Assembly: GCA_017516925.1 (NCBI GenBank)
Contig: JAFXAQ010000050.1
Span: forward strand, 1 to 36,868
Source of the DNA: Oscillospiraceae bacterium
GTDB lineage: Bacteria; Bacillota; Clostridia; Oscillospirales; Oscillospiraceae
Direction of reading: 5' to 3'
DNA length: 36,868 nt
Position 1 is the stretch's first letter. Every line of letters starts with the position of its first letter. Below the pieces are notes generated by a model, which was not told the DNA's origin, did not search any database, and worked only from the letters and a program-made list of their open reading frames with translations. The position numbers and the translations under genes are program-made. Of this stretch, positions 1 to 8,317 are shown piece by piece.

Positions 1-824
1 CGCAGAGCCACCACGCCGTGGAGCTCCAGAGGGACCAAAATGCCAATGCCATTTGCACCGCCAATTTTGTTCAGCTCCAAAATGATGTCCTTTGCGCTCA
101 TCTTCTGGTCATTCAGGGCAACAGGAATTCCCTTCTCGAAATCCAGGGTGATGTACGTGGGCACATCGGGAGCCTGCAGGGGAGAAACGCCCATTTCCAA
201 AAAGCCGGGCTTTTCGTACTGGGGCTCGTTACCGGTGTCCTCCAGGTCCAGACCCTCATGACTCAGGTGCCACAGGTTCTTATCCTTGGAGTAGTTGGTC
301 TCCCGGGTGATTTTCAGGGGAATGTTGTGCGCCTCTGCATACTCAATTTCCTCTTCCCGGGATTTGATGTCCCACTCACGCCAGGGGGCGATGATGGGCA
401 TCTTGGGTGCGAAGTGCTTGACTGCCAGCTCGAAACGAACCTGGTCGTTACCCTTGCCGGTACAGCCGTGAGCGATGGCATCTGCCCCTTCCTTCAGGGC
501 GATTTCCACCAGACCCTTTGCAATCACAGGACGTGCGTGGCTGGTACCCAGCAGGTACTCCTCATACACAGCGCCGGCCTTGACGCAGGGCATAATAAAA
601 TCGTCTACATACTCCTCAGTCAGGTCCAGCACATACAGCTTGGAAGCGCCGGTCTTCAGCGCCTTTTCTTCCAGACCCTCCAGTTCGTCCGCCTGACCCA
701 CATTACCAGCCACTGCGATAACCTCGCAGTTATTGTAATTTTCCTTCAGCCAGGGGATGATAATGGAAGTGTCCAGACCGCCGGAGTAGGCTAAGACAAC
801 TTTTTTGATGTTTTCTTTGTTCAT
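1..824 (-). CDS. argG: Argininosuccinate synthase, N-terminal part (cut by window start)
   Basis: Catalyses ATP-dependent condensation of citrulline and aspartate to argininosuccinate, the penultimate step of arginine synthesis, in the cytoplasm. About 274 residues are visible of a protein that is normally near 400. The N-terminus [20 protein letters not shown] carries the SGGLDTS PP-loop that binds ATP. Further in are the family blocks [11 protein letters not shown] and [14 protein letters not shown], which contact ATP and citrulline. The start ATG at 824 follows an AGGAGG about 9 bases upstream. The gene has its own consensus promoter with ArgR-like boxes (separate entries), so it is probably arginine-repressed and independent of the upstream minus-strand cluster, which ends in a hairpin. 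Only the 3' end is missing; no frameshift is seen. Confidence 0.97.
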   Translation of the reverse strand, partial: MNKENIKKVVLAYSGGLDTSIIIPWLKENYNNCEVIAVAGNVGQADELEGLEEKALKTGASKLYVLDLTEEYVDDFIMPCVKAGAVYEEYLLGTSHARPVIAKGLVEIALKEGADAIAHGCTGKGNDQVRFELAVKHFAPKMPIIAPWREWDIKSREEEIEYAEAHNIPLKITRETNYSKDKNLWHLSHEGLDLEDTGNEPQYEKPGFLEMGVSPLQAPDVPTYITLDFEKGIPVALNDQKMSAKDIILELNKIGGANGIGILVPLELHGVVAL

Positions 825-864
825 TTTGGATTGCCTCCTAGAAGTGATGTTCAATATGCACCCA

Positions 865-893
865 ATTATACACCCGCACTCCAGTGTTGTCAA
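865..893 (-). promoter_or_regulatory. argG sigma-A promoter, perfect consensus
   Basis: Read on the minus strand, TTGACA (893-888) and TATAAT (870-865) are separated by exactly 17 bases. The expected transcript start near 858 gives a leader of about 35 bases before the argG ATG. Both hexamers match consensus fully, so without regulation this should be a very strong promoter. Confidence 0.9.
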
Positions 894-900
894 GGGGTGA

Positions 901-951
901 TTGCATAAATATTCATAAAATTTTTGTAATATACATAAATTTATGCATAAA
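901..951. promoter_or_regulatory. Probable tandem ARG boxes (ArgR operator)
   Basis: The block starting TGCATAAATATTCA (902-915) matches the ARG box core TGAATwwwwATTCA with one mismatch. Next to it lie CATAAATTTATG (934-945) and TTTATGCATAAA (940-951), both perfect palindromes of the same type. The blocks lie directly upstream of the argG -35 box rather than over it. Assignment to ArgR/AhrC is inferred from motif and gene; the regulator itself is not in the window. Confidence 0.7.
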
Positions 952-977
952 CGCATAAAAATATTACCAGCGGACAT

Positions 978-1009
978 AAACGCCCTGCACCGGTTGGTGC
1001 AGGGCGTTT
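978..1009 (-). terminator. Hairpin ending the GH20/ceramidase-like cluster
   Basis: A perfect 14 bp stem (978-991 with 996-1009) and a GGTT loop begin 2 bases after the stop codon of the last cluster gene. On the minus strand it is followed only by TTT-ATG, so the U tract is short. It separates the cluster from argG and probably ends most cluster transcripts. Confidence 0.7.
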
Positions 1010-1011
1010 TG

Positions 1012-3231
1012 TTATCGAAGCATCCAGTGTTCCTGGCTCATAATGGGACGGATGTCAATCAGGTCCAGTTGCGGTTCGTCGGTGTTTTCAATGTAGTTAG
1101 CGATGTCAGCAAACATCTGCATCCACACAGATTGATTACGCAGACCGGCGCCCCGGGCTTCCCACAGGGTCTTGGACTTTTCAAATTCCGTCATCAGCGC
1201 CAGCCGGGCATTCTGCCGTGCCCTTGCAATAGGCGCAATGTCCTTCTGGTTACCGGACTGGGTCAGGTCATAAATCTCAAACAGCGCCAAAGCGTCCTCG
1301 GCTATGACCAGATAATTATGCACCTCGTAAGCCATCCGGTCTGCCATTGCCTTATCACAGCCGGCGGTATTGGCAGCCTTCCGGAAAATTGCCAGAGCTT
1401 CCTTTGCCATAGCGGCAACAGAATGCAGGTTCCGGGTGTCGGGATATCGGTAGGTCAGCAGGTGCTCCATCAGACAACCGGGGAAGCGGCGGGGATAGCA
1501 GTCCCGGATGTTGGAGAAATAGCAATGGGTGTAGTAGGACAGGTGGTTGCGGAGCATATCGTAGTTGGAGATAGTGGAGTTTTCCGGATTCTCCTTATCC
1601 AGCTTCTGGGGGCTCTCCTCGGTGATCCAGTCGATCAGATTGTAAGCGTGGAGTGCTTCTTTGTACAAGGGGGCAAAATGCCGCTTGACGTAGCGCGCAG
1701 TTACGTCGCCCACTGTGCCTGTGCCTTGGTAGTTCCAGCAATAATCGCTGGCACAATCGTGAATCCGGTCATAGGACTTGCTCCACATCGCATATACCAA
1801 AACACCTTCGCCCTGTGGGGCGCAGTGGTTGCTTTCTGCCTGCAGCTGCACATTGCGCATAGGGTTGGTAAGCAAGCTCCAAATATAGTAGCCGTTCCAG
1901 GGGGCGGTTACCACACGCAGCGGATAGTCCTTGGGGGCAACTTTGTCGGTGCCTTCAAATTTGACCCGCTGATCCAGATAGTTCCACCAGTGCAGAAGAA
2001 TGTTTTCCTCCAGACCAGCCTGCTTGATCGCATTCTGGAACTGCTCTCCAATAAAGCGCATCTGCTTGTTTTCCCGGGTGACCATATCTCCGTACATTAC
2101 GATGGTGGTCATACCCCTGTTTTTCAGATAGGTAGCCAGCTTCAAGGTGTGGTTGATGAAAATATCGCCCCGATCCTGATCCCGGCACTTTTCACACTGA
2201 CACCAGGGGGAGTGGACCTTGTAGGGGTCCTCCGGGTCCACACCCGGCTCGTCGAACACTTCGTCCAGACCAATGGAAAAGGTATGAATATCGTTGGGCA
2301 GCAGATATTCGTCAATCAGCTGGTCATAAATGGAGAACAGCAGCTTGTAGGTTTCTTCGGAAGAGGTACAGAAACCGGTCTTGCTGCGCACACCATCTGC
2401 ATCCACCGGCGCTGTTTCCGGGAATTTGGTGGGCAGCAGAATGTTGTGACCCAGGGAATTGAACAGGGGATAAACGGTCACACCACGCTGTTTGCCGTAA
2501 GCAACCAGCTCGCCAAAGAAATTATCCCGGTAAATGGGGGGCAGGGTTTCGTAGTTGTACCACTTATTCTCTGTGGGAGAATAGTACTTTATGGTCTGGG
2601 GTGTTTCCAGCAGGGGATAGTCTTTCAAAGGCAGGTACAGATACCAGGGCACTTTCTTGTCGTACTGCATTTTCCAGCAGCCGTACAGACAAATTTGCAG
2701 GTGGTTGTATTTTTTGTCTGCCAGATCGTCAATCATATCCAGCCAGTCCTGCTTTTCCATTACGTTGGAGCCGTAGCGGCATTCTTCCATAAAGCCACGG
2801 AAAGGACTGTCCGGCCAATCCAATACTTCCACGGCAGGAATTTGTGCGCCCAGGCAGTCAAAAACGCAAATCTGCAACAAAGAGCCCACACCGTAGAAAA
2901 GACCGCTTTCACCGAAACCGGTGACGGTGATGCCCTTGGAGGTAACCTTCAGCCGATAGCCTTCCTCCGGGCGCTTCATCTTCTTAGGCGCTTCGTCGGA
3001 CAGCTCCAGAGTGATGGCAATGCCACCCTCGGCAAAGCAGTCCGCACCGCAGTGGTGCTGCAAAAAGGCTACCAGCTTATCCTTGGCGGTTTTCACAGGA
3101 CCGCACTCTGCCTTCGGGGCGGTCAGGGTGAATTTGCTGGTGGGCAGGATTTTCAAATCCTTGCCACGACCTGCCTTGACCTGCTGGGGAACAGGCTGAA
3201 TTAGAAATTTTATGTCTTCTGCAGTGTACAT
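1012..3231 (-). CDS. GH20-like beta-N-acetylhexosaminidase paralogue A
   Basis: Predicted cytoplasmic glycoside hydrolase of 739 residues, with no signal peptide or membrane segment. Residues ~1-135 look like the small alpha/beta domain that precedes GH20 barrels. The barrel starts at [17 protein letters not shown] (~139-155), which fits the GH20 RGxxxDxxR entry block with E for D. The adjacent acidic pair D323-E324 in SIGLDEVFD fits the GH20 Asp-Glu pair used in substrate-assisted catalysis, but the usual HxGGDE is altered to SIGLDE. A CQCEKC segment (~344-349) follows. ATG 3231 is preceded by GGAGG. It is the last gene of the minus-strand run, 23 bases after paralogue B, which has exactly the same length. 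Family placement is by motif only; the substrate is unknown, perhaps an N-acetylhexosamine-containing glycan or glycoconjugate. Confidence 0.75.
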   Translation of the reverse strand: MYTAEDIKFLIQPVPQQVKAGRGKDLKILPTSKFTLTAPKAECGPVKTAKDKLVAFLQHHCGADCFAEGGIAITLELSDEAPKKMKRPEEGYRLKVTSKGITVTGFGESGLFYGVGSLLQICVFDCLGAQIPAVEVLDWPDSPFRGFMEECRYGSNVMEKQDWLDMIDDLADKKYNHLQICLYGCWKMQYDKKVPWYLYLPLKDYPLLETPQTIKYYSPTENKWYNYETLPPIYRDNFFGELVAYGKQRGVTVYPLFNSLGHNILLPTKFPETAPVDADGVRSKTGFCTSSEETYKLLFSIYDQLIDEYLLPNDIHTFSIGLDEVFDEPGVDPEDPYKVHSPWCQCEKCRDQDRGDIFINHTLKLATYLKNRGMTTIVMYGDMVTRENKQMRFIGEQFQNAIKQAGLEENILLHWWNYLDQRVKFEGTDKVAPKDYPLRVVTAPWNGYYIWSLLTNPMRNVQLQAESNHCAPQGEGVLVYAMWSKSYDRIHDCASDYCWNYQGTGTVGDVTARYVKRHFAPLYKEALHAYNLIDWITEESPQKLDKENPENSTISNYDMLRNHLSYYTHCYFSNIRDCYPRRFPGCLMEHLLTYRYPDTRNLHSVAAMAKEALAIFRKAANTAGCDKAMADRMAYEVHNYLVIAEDALALFEIYDLTQSGNQKDIAPIARARQNARLALMTEFEKSKTLWEARGAGLRNQSVWMQMFADIANYIENTDEPQLDLIDIRPIMSQEHWMLR

Positions 3232-3254
3232 AGCAGATACCTCCGAAATTTGAA

Positions 3255-5474
3255 TTACCGAAGCATCCAGTGTTCCTGGCTCATAATGGGACGGATGTCA
3301 ATCAGGTCCAGCTGAGGTTCGTCGGTATTTTCGATGTAGTTGGCGATATCTGCAAACATCTGCATCCACACAGACTGATTCCGCAGACCGGCGCCCCGGG
3401 CTTCCCACAGGGTCTTGACCTTTTGGAATTCTGTCATCAGTGCCAGCCGGGCATTCTGCCGGGCTCTTGCGATGGGGGCGATTTCCTTCTGGTCACCGGC
3501 TTGGGTCAGGTCGTAAATTTCAAACAGCGCCAAAGCGTCCTCCGCCATCACCAGGTAGTTATGTACCTCGTAAGCCATCCGGTCTGCCATTGCCTTATCA
3601 CAGCCGGCGGTATTGGCAGCTTTGCGGAAAATAGCCAGGGCTTCCTTTGCCATAGCAGCAACGGAGTACAGATTCCGGGTGTAGGGATACCGGTAGGTCA
3701 GCAGATGCTCCATCAGGCAGCCGGGGAAGCGGCGGGGATAGCTGTCCCGGATGTTGGAGAAATAGCAATGGGTGTAGTAGGACAGGTGGTTGCGGAGCAT
3801 ATCATAGTTGGAAATGGTGGAGTTCTCCGGGTTCTCCTTATCCAGCTTCTGGGGGCTCTCCTCGGTGATCCAGTCGATCAGATTGTAAGCGTGGAGTGCT
3901 TCTTTGTACAAGGGGGCAAAATGCCGCTTGACGTAGCGCTTGGTTACGTCATCCACGGTGCCGGTGCCCTGATAGTTCCAGGTGTAATCACTGGCGCAAT
4001 CGTGAATCCGGTCGTAAGATTTGCTCCACATAGAGTAGGTCTGCATACCCTCGCCCAGCTTGGCGTTGTGGTTGTGCTCTGCCTGCAGCTGCACGTTGCG
4101 CATAGGGTTGGTGAGCAGGCTCCAGATGTAGTAGCCGTTCCAGGGGGAGCTGATGCTGCGCAGCTTGTAGTCGTTGGGCGTGACCTTGTTGGTGGCATCA
4201 AATTTAACCTTCTGGTCCTGATATGCCCACCAACCAAAGAGCAGAGAATCCGTCAGTCCGGCCTGCTCCATAATTTCCTGGAAGCGCTTGCCGATAAAGC
4301 CGATGTGCTTGCTTTCCCGGGTGACCATATCGTTGGACATCATAATGGAGGTCATACCCTTGTTTTTCAGGTAAGTAATCACCTTGACAGCGTGGTTCAG
4401 GAAAAGGTCTGCCCGGTCCTGCCCACGGCACTTTTCGCACTGGCACCAGGGGGAGTAGACCTTGTAGGGGTCCTCCGGGTCCACACCCGGCTCGTCAAAT
4501 ACCTCGTCCAGACCCACGGAAATGATGCGCACATCATTGGGCAGCAGATATTCGTCAATCAGCTGGTCATAAATGGAGAACAGCAGCTTATAGGTCTCTT
4601 CGGAAGATGTGCAGAAACCGGTCTTGCTGGGATTGCCGTTTTCATCAATGGGCGCAGTAGCTGGGACCTTGGAGGGGAAGAGAATGTTGTGACCGTAAGA
4701 ATTGATCAGCGGGAACACGGTGATACCTTTTTGCTTGCCGTAGCGCACCAGCTCACCGAAGAAATTGTCCCGGTAAATGGGGGGCAGGGTCTCGTAATTG
4801 TACCACTTGTTCTCTGCGGGGGAATAGTATTTTACGGTCTGGGGGGTCTCCAGCTGGGGATACTCCTTCAGGGGCAGGTACAGATACCAGGCAACCTTCT
4901 TGTCGTACTGCATTTTCCAGCAGCCGTACAGACCAATCTGCAGATGGTTGTATTTTTTGCTTGCCAGATCGTCAATCATATCCAGCCAGTCCTGCTTTTC
5001 CATCACGTTGGAGCCGTAGCGGCATTCTTCTTTGAAGCTGCGGAAGGGGCAGTCCGGCCAGTCCAATACTTCCACGGCAGGAATTTGGGCGCCCAGGCAG
5101 TCAAAAACGCAAATCTGCAGCAGGGAGGTCACACCGTAGAAAAGACCGCTTTCGCCAAAGCCGGTGACGGTAATGCCCTTGGCAGTAACCTTCAGGCGGT
5201 AGCCTTCTTCGGGGCGCTTCATTTTCTTGGGCGCTTCGTCGGACAGCTCCAGGGTGATGGAAATGCCCTTTTCTGCAAAGCAGTCCTCACCGCAGTGGAG
5301 GGTTAAAAATTTTACCAAATCCTCTTTAGCAGTTTTTACCGGACCGCAGTCTGCCTCCGGGGCAGTCAGGGTGAATTTGCTGGTGGGCAGGATTTTCAAA
5401 TCCTTGCCACGACCTGCCTTAACCTGCTGGGGAACAGGCTGAATTAAGTAACGGATGTCTTCTGCTGTATACAT
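3255..5474 (-). CDS. GH20-like beta-N-acetylhexosaminidase paralogue B
   Basis: Tandem paralogue of the next gene, also 739 residues and also without a signal peptide. It has the same order of parts: small N-terminal domain, FRSFKEECRYGS entry block, acidic pair D323-E324 in [19 protein letters not shown], then a helical C-terminal region. The first ~140 and last ~225 residues are almost identical to paralogue A, whereas residues ~255-515, which should line the active site, differ often. This suggests two substrates or linkages. An in-frame TTG at 5489 would overlap the GGAGG, so I chose ATG 5474, which has normal spacing. The gene starts 20 bases after the ceramidase-like gene at 5495-6817 and is probably co-transcribed with it. 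Confidence 0.75.
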   Translation of the reverse strand: MYTAEDIRYLIQPVPQQVKAGRGKDLKILPTSKFTLTAPEADCGPVKTAKEDLVKFLTLHCGEDCFAEKGISITLELSDEAPKKMKRPEEGYRLKVTAKGITVTGFGESGLFYGVTSLLQICVFDCLGAQIPAVEVLDWPDCPFRSFKEECRYGSNVMEKQDWLDMIDDLASKKYNHLQIGLYGCWKMQYDKKVAWYLYLPLKEYPQLETPQTVKYYSPAENKWYNYETLPPIYRDNFFGELVRYGKQKGITVFPLINSYGHNILFPSKVPATAPIDENGNPSKTGFCTSSEETYKLLFSIYDQLIDEYLLPNDVRIISVGLDEVFDEPGVDPEDPYKVYSPWCQCEKCRGQDRADLFLNHAVKVITYLKNKGMTSIMMSNDMVTRESKHIGFIGKRFQEIMEQAGLTDSLLFGWWAYQDQKVKFDATNKVTPNDYKLRSISSPWNGYYIWSLLTNPMRNVQLQAEHNHNAKLGEGMQTYSMWSKSYDRIHDCASDYTWNYQGTGTVDDVTKRYVKRHFAPLYKEALHAYNLIDWITEESPQKLDKENPENSTISNYDMLRNHLSYYTHCYFSNIRDSYPRRFPGCLMEHLLTYRYPYTRNLYSVAAMAKEALAIFRKAANTAGCDKAMADRMAYEVHNYLVMAEDALALFEIYDLTQAGDQKEIAPIARARQNARLALMTEFQKVKTLWEARGAGLRNQSVWMQMFADIANYIENTDEPQLDLIDIRPIMSQEHWMLR

Positions 5475-5494
5475 AGAAAATACCTCCAAAGTAT

Positions 5495-6817
5495 TTACTT
5501 TACCTGATGTTGAAGCGCTACCATCTTATCGGCAATCTCCTCGGCAGCGCCCCGGAACAGATAACGGGAGTCCACCTCATAGCAGGAGGTGTAGTCAAAG
5601 GCCTCGTCATCGGCAATATAAGAGTTGTTGCCGTTGCAGTAGGCGCACATAAAGGTCATATCGAAGGGGGTGTGGTCCTTGACAAACCGACCGTTGGAGC
5701 TGAACATCTCATAGGGCGCGGTGGCGAAGGAGACATCGCCGATGGAAATGGCGTTGAGCTCGAATTCCATATTGGGACCCTTCTTGGAACGGTTGATAAT
5801 CATACCGGAGTGCAGCCAGCCACGGAAACCGTACTGCTTGTTCCGGGCAAGCTGTTCTTCCTTGGGAAGATCCAGATAGCCCTCTCTGCACTTCAGGGCA
5901 TCCGGTACCCGGTAGTCCTCGGTGTGGTCCACGGGGCTGGCATATGTATACTGCAGGGTTTTAATGAGACCAAGCTTGGAGTTGCGCATATCCTCCCGCA
6001 ATAATTCCATCGCCTTTTCTGCCAGCAGTCGGCCATAAGCAACATAATCGCCGGGGTCCACCACATTCAGCTCCGGGGTGCGGCAGGTAGGCACCATATC
6101 GCCGCAGGCACCCTGCATAAATGCGCAGTGGCAGCCCAGACTCATTTCGATGTGGGTGCGCATAATGCCGGGGTAGTCAAAGGTCATATCCTTGCGGTCA
6201 CCGGCACTGATAATCGTAGCATGTGCCTGCCAGTTTACCAGAACAATATCCATAGCGTTCTGGCGCACAAAACGCATAATCTGCATTTGGGTATCTCCGG
6301 GACCTACCGGCACACCGCCGGAGGCATTGGTGGCAATAGTGCCGTCGGGCTTGCGGTAGTGGCGCTTGAAGGTCATCCGGGGGAATTCCCGCTTGCCGAT
6401 TTCTACGGTTGCGGGAGCCATGTCTTCAATGGCCTCGTGGGTGGCTTTTACCAGCTGCTTTTTCAGCTTTACAAAGAATCGGGCTGTGGGCTCGTCTTCA
6501 TCCGGACAATAGAAGGAGGGTCCTGCGTGGGTGTGGGAGGCAGAGACCATAATCCGGTCCTTGGCAATGTGAAATTCCTCGGAAAGGACGGCACGAATCT
6601 GCCGGGTAACGGTGGGCTCAAAGGAATGCAGTAAATCCAGACAGATAAAAATCAGACGTTCACCGGCGGCATCCTCCATCACAATGCTGGTGCCTGCCAA
6701 CCGGTCCATTACATTGTTGCAAAGGCGGTGAGAGTCATTGCCGAAGCCGGCAAGGGTGGTGTACTCGTCGGGGGTAATATCCTCCCGGGCAAAGCCAATC
6801 AAGAATTTATTTTCCAT
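5495..6817 (-). CDS. Neutral/alkaline ceramidase-fold hydrolase, paralogue 1
   Basis: A 440-residue cytoplasmic protein of the Ceramidase_alk fold (N-terminal domain only; true neutral ceramidases are ~650-750 residues and secreted). The opening FAREDITPDEYTTLAGFG is typical of the family. Likely zinc ligands are H95/H97 in SASHTHAGPS, H199 in NWQAHAT, E370 in PYEMF and Y400 in NSYIAD. The position of the nucleophile motif GDVSPN reads GDMVPT (239-244), so the serine is Val. Amidase or esterase activity through zinc remains possible, but ceramide as substrate is not supported. ATG 6817 has AGGAGG upstream. A promoter and leader hairpin of its own lie in the 131-base gap before it. Closest to paralogue 2 among the neighbours. 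Confidence 0.75.
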   Translation of the reverse strand: MENKFLIGFAREDITPDEYTTLAGFGNDSHRLCNNVMDRLAGTSIVMEDAAGERLIFICLDLLHSFEPTVTRQIRAVLSEEFHIAKDRIMVSASHTHAGPSFYCPDEDEPTARFFVKLKKQLVKATHEAIEDMAPATVEIGKREFPRMTFKRHYRKPDGTIATNASGGVPVGPGDTQMQIMRFVRQNAMDIVLVNWQAHATIISAGDRKDMTFDYPGIMRTHIEMSLGCHCAFMQGACGDMVPTCRTPELNVVDPGDYVAYGRLLAEKAMELLREDMRNSKLGLIKTLQYTYASPVDHTEDYRVPDALKCREGYLDLPKEEQLARNKQYGFRGWLHSGMIINRSKKGPNMEFELNAISIGDVSFATAPYEMFSSNGRFVKDHTPFDMTFMCAYCNGNNSYIADDEAFDYTSCYEVDSRYLFRGAAEEIADKMVALQHQVK

Positions 6818-6846
6818 ATTTTTTTACCTCCTGAAAACAATGAAAC

Positions 6847-6873
6847 GTGGGCCGCCAATTGCTGGCGGCCCAC
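6847..6873 (-). other. Leader hairpin between ceramidase-like paralogues 2 and 1
   Basis: Perfect 10 bp GC-rich stem GTGGGCCGCC/GGCGGCCCAC with a 7-base loop, in the 131-base gap between two genes of the cluster. It lies between the internal promoter and the RBS of the downstream gene. Read on the minus strand there is no clear U tract, so it may be an RNA stability or processing hairpin, or a weak terminator of the upstream transcript. Confidence 0.6.
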
Positions 6874-6890
6874 ACAATTCGCACAAGTTC

Positions 6891-6919
6891 ATCATACTTG
6901 GAAAGCGTTGGGAATACAA
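6891..6919 (-). promoter_or_regulatory. Internal promoter in the ceramidase/GH20 cluster
   Basis: On the minus strand TTGTAT (6919-6914), a 17-base spacer, then TATGAT (6896-6891). The expected start near 6884 lies just before the leader hairpin. It would transcribe paralogue 1 and both GH20-like genes separately from the AraC-linked promoter. Confidence 0.6.
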
Positions 6920-6948
6920 GGCAAAATAGAAAGAAAAAAGTGAGGTTT

Positions 6949-8295
6949 TTAATCCTGCAAGCCTTTCAGCAACTGAACCAGATTATTGGCGATATCCTCA
7001 CCGGCGCCCCGGGGGAAGGTGCGGCTGTCCACCTCGTAGCAATAGGTGGTATAGTCGTAGGCGGCATCGTCGGCAATATAGGAATTTGCGCCGTTACAGT
7101 AAGCGCACATAAAGGTCATTTTGTAGGGGGAGTGGTCTTTTACAAATTTGCCGTTGCTGCAGAACATTTCAAAAGGCGCTGTAGCAAAGGAAACTTCGCC
7201 CATTCGTACCGCATCCAGCTCAAAGCTGTGGGTATCACCGCTGTCTGCACGGCGGATGATGTGTCCGGCCTGGAGATAGGAGTTAAAACCATACTGCTTC
7301 AAACGGGCTTGACGGTCTGCATCTGTGGGCAAATCGTAAAAGCCCTCCCGGACCTTTTTTGCTTCCTCCACCCGGTGATCCTCGGAGTGGTCCACAGGAC
7401 CGGAGTAAGTAAACTGCACAGTTTTGATCGTGCCTAATTCTGCCGGTTCCATCTTGTTCTGCAGGCAGTCATAGGCTACTTCAGCAATCTTTCTGCCGTG
7501 GGCAAAATAGTCACCCTCATCGATGATATTCAGCGGATCCAAAAGAGAACGGGGGACCAGATCACCGCAAGCGCCCTGGTAATAAGCGCAGTGGCAACCG
7601 GTCAGACCTTCCAGATGATCCCGCATTGTGCCGGGGAAATCTGCGGACATATCATACCGCTTGGAGCCGCTGGTGGTAGTTGCGTGACACTGGAAGTTCA
7701 CCATCACCACATCTCTGCCGCCTTCCCGGACAAAACGGATCACCTGCAGCTGTTCGTCTGCCGGGGCAGCGTGGGCGACCCTGCGCAGCTTCTTTTGGTT
7801 GGAGCCGTGGGTTGCGACCGTGCCATCCTCCAGAACATAGTGCCGCTTAAAGGTCAGCTTTTCGGCGATGGTCTTGCCAACCAAAGCGGTGGCAGGTTTC
7901 AAATCTTCAATGGCTTCTACGGCGGCCTTTGCCATCTGCTTGGCATAAAGCTTCAAGAACGGACCGGTACGTTCGTCGGCAGGGTTGTAGAAAGAGGGGG
8001 CTGCGTGGGTGTGGGTCACGTTGACCATAATGTGGTCAGCAGGAATGTTGGTGGCCTCGGAAATGGAATCTCTTGCCATTTTTACCACAGTGTCCTCTTT
8101 GGCATTGAGCAGATCCACTGAGCACATGGCGACCCGGTTTTCTTCTGCATCCTGCAGGATGATGACAGTGCCGAATACGTGGTCGAGCACGTTGTTGCAC
8201 ATCCGGTAGAGATCGTTGCCGAAGCCTGCCAAAGTGTTAAATTCTTCGGGGGTAATGTCTTCCCGGGCAAAGCCCACCATAAATTGCTTTTCCAT
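6949..8295 (-). CDS. Neutral/alkaline ceramidase-fold hydrolase, paralogue 2
   Basis: A 448-residue protein of the Ceramidase_alk fold, with no signal peptide. It begins FAREDITPEEFNTLAGFG. Candidate zinc ligands are H95/H97 in THTHAAPS, H204 in NFQCHAT, E376 in PFEMF and Y406 in NSYIAD. The ceramidase serine motif is replaced by GDLVP (244-248). Together with paralogue 1 it forms one of two sub-branches in the cluster (shared CNGxNSYIADD and EVDSR blocks near the C-terminus). ATG 8295 has AGGAGA upstream. It begins 22 bases after the stop of paralogue 3 and is the last gene before the 131-base gap containing an internal promoter. Confidence 0.75.
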   Translation of the reverse strand: MEKQFMVGFAREDITPEEFNTLAGFGNDLYRMCNNVLDHVFGTVIILQDAEENRVAMCSVDLLNAKEDTVVKMARDSISEATNIPADHIMVNVTHTHAAPSFYNPADERTGPFLKLYAKQMAKAAVEAIEDLKPATALVGKTIAEKLTFKRHYVLEDGTVATHGSNQKKLRRVAHAAPADEQLQVIRFVREGGRDVVMVNFQCHATTTSGSKRYDMSADFPGTMRDHLEGLTGCHCAYYQGACGDLVPRSLLDPLNIIDEGDYFAHGRKIAEVAYDCLQNKMEPAELGTIKTVQFTYSGPVDHSEDHRVEEAKKVREGFYDLPTDADRQARLKQYGFNSYLQAGHIIRRADSGDTHSFELDAVRMGEVSFATAPFEMFCSNGKFVKDHSPYKMTFMCAYCNGANSYIADDAAYDYTTYCYEVDSRTFPRGAGEDIANNLVQLLKGLQD

Positions 8296-8317
8296 ATTGT
8301 TATTCTCCTGAATTTGT

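Noticed and set aside
943..5306. Long plus-strand open frames (up to ~750 codons) opposite the two GH20-like genes
   Set aside because: They lie wholly antisense to well-supported genes, have no RBS, and show His/Val/Gly/Gln-rich composition typical of frames mirrored by GC-rich codon choice.
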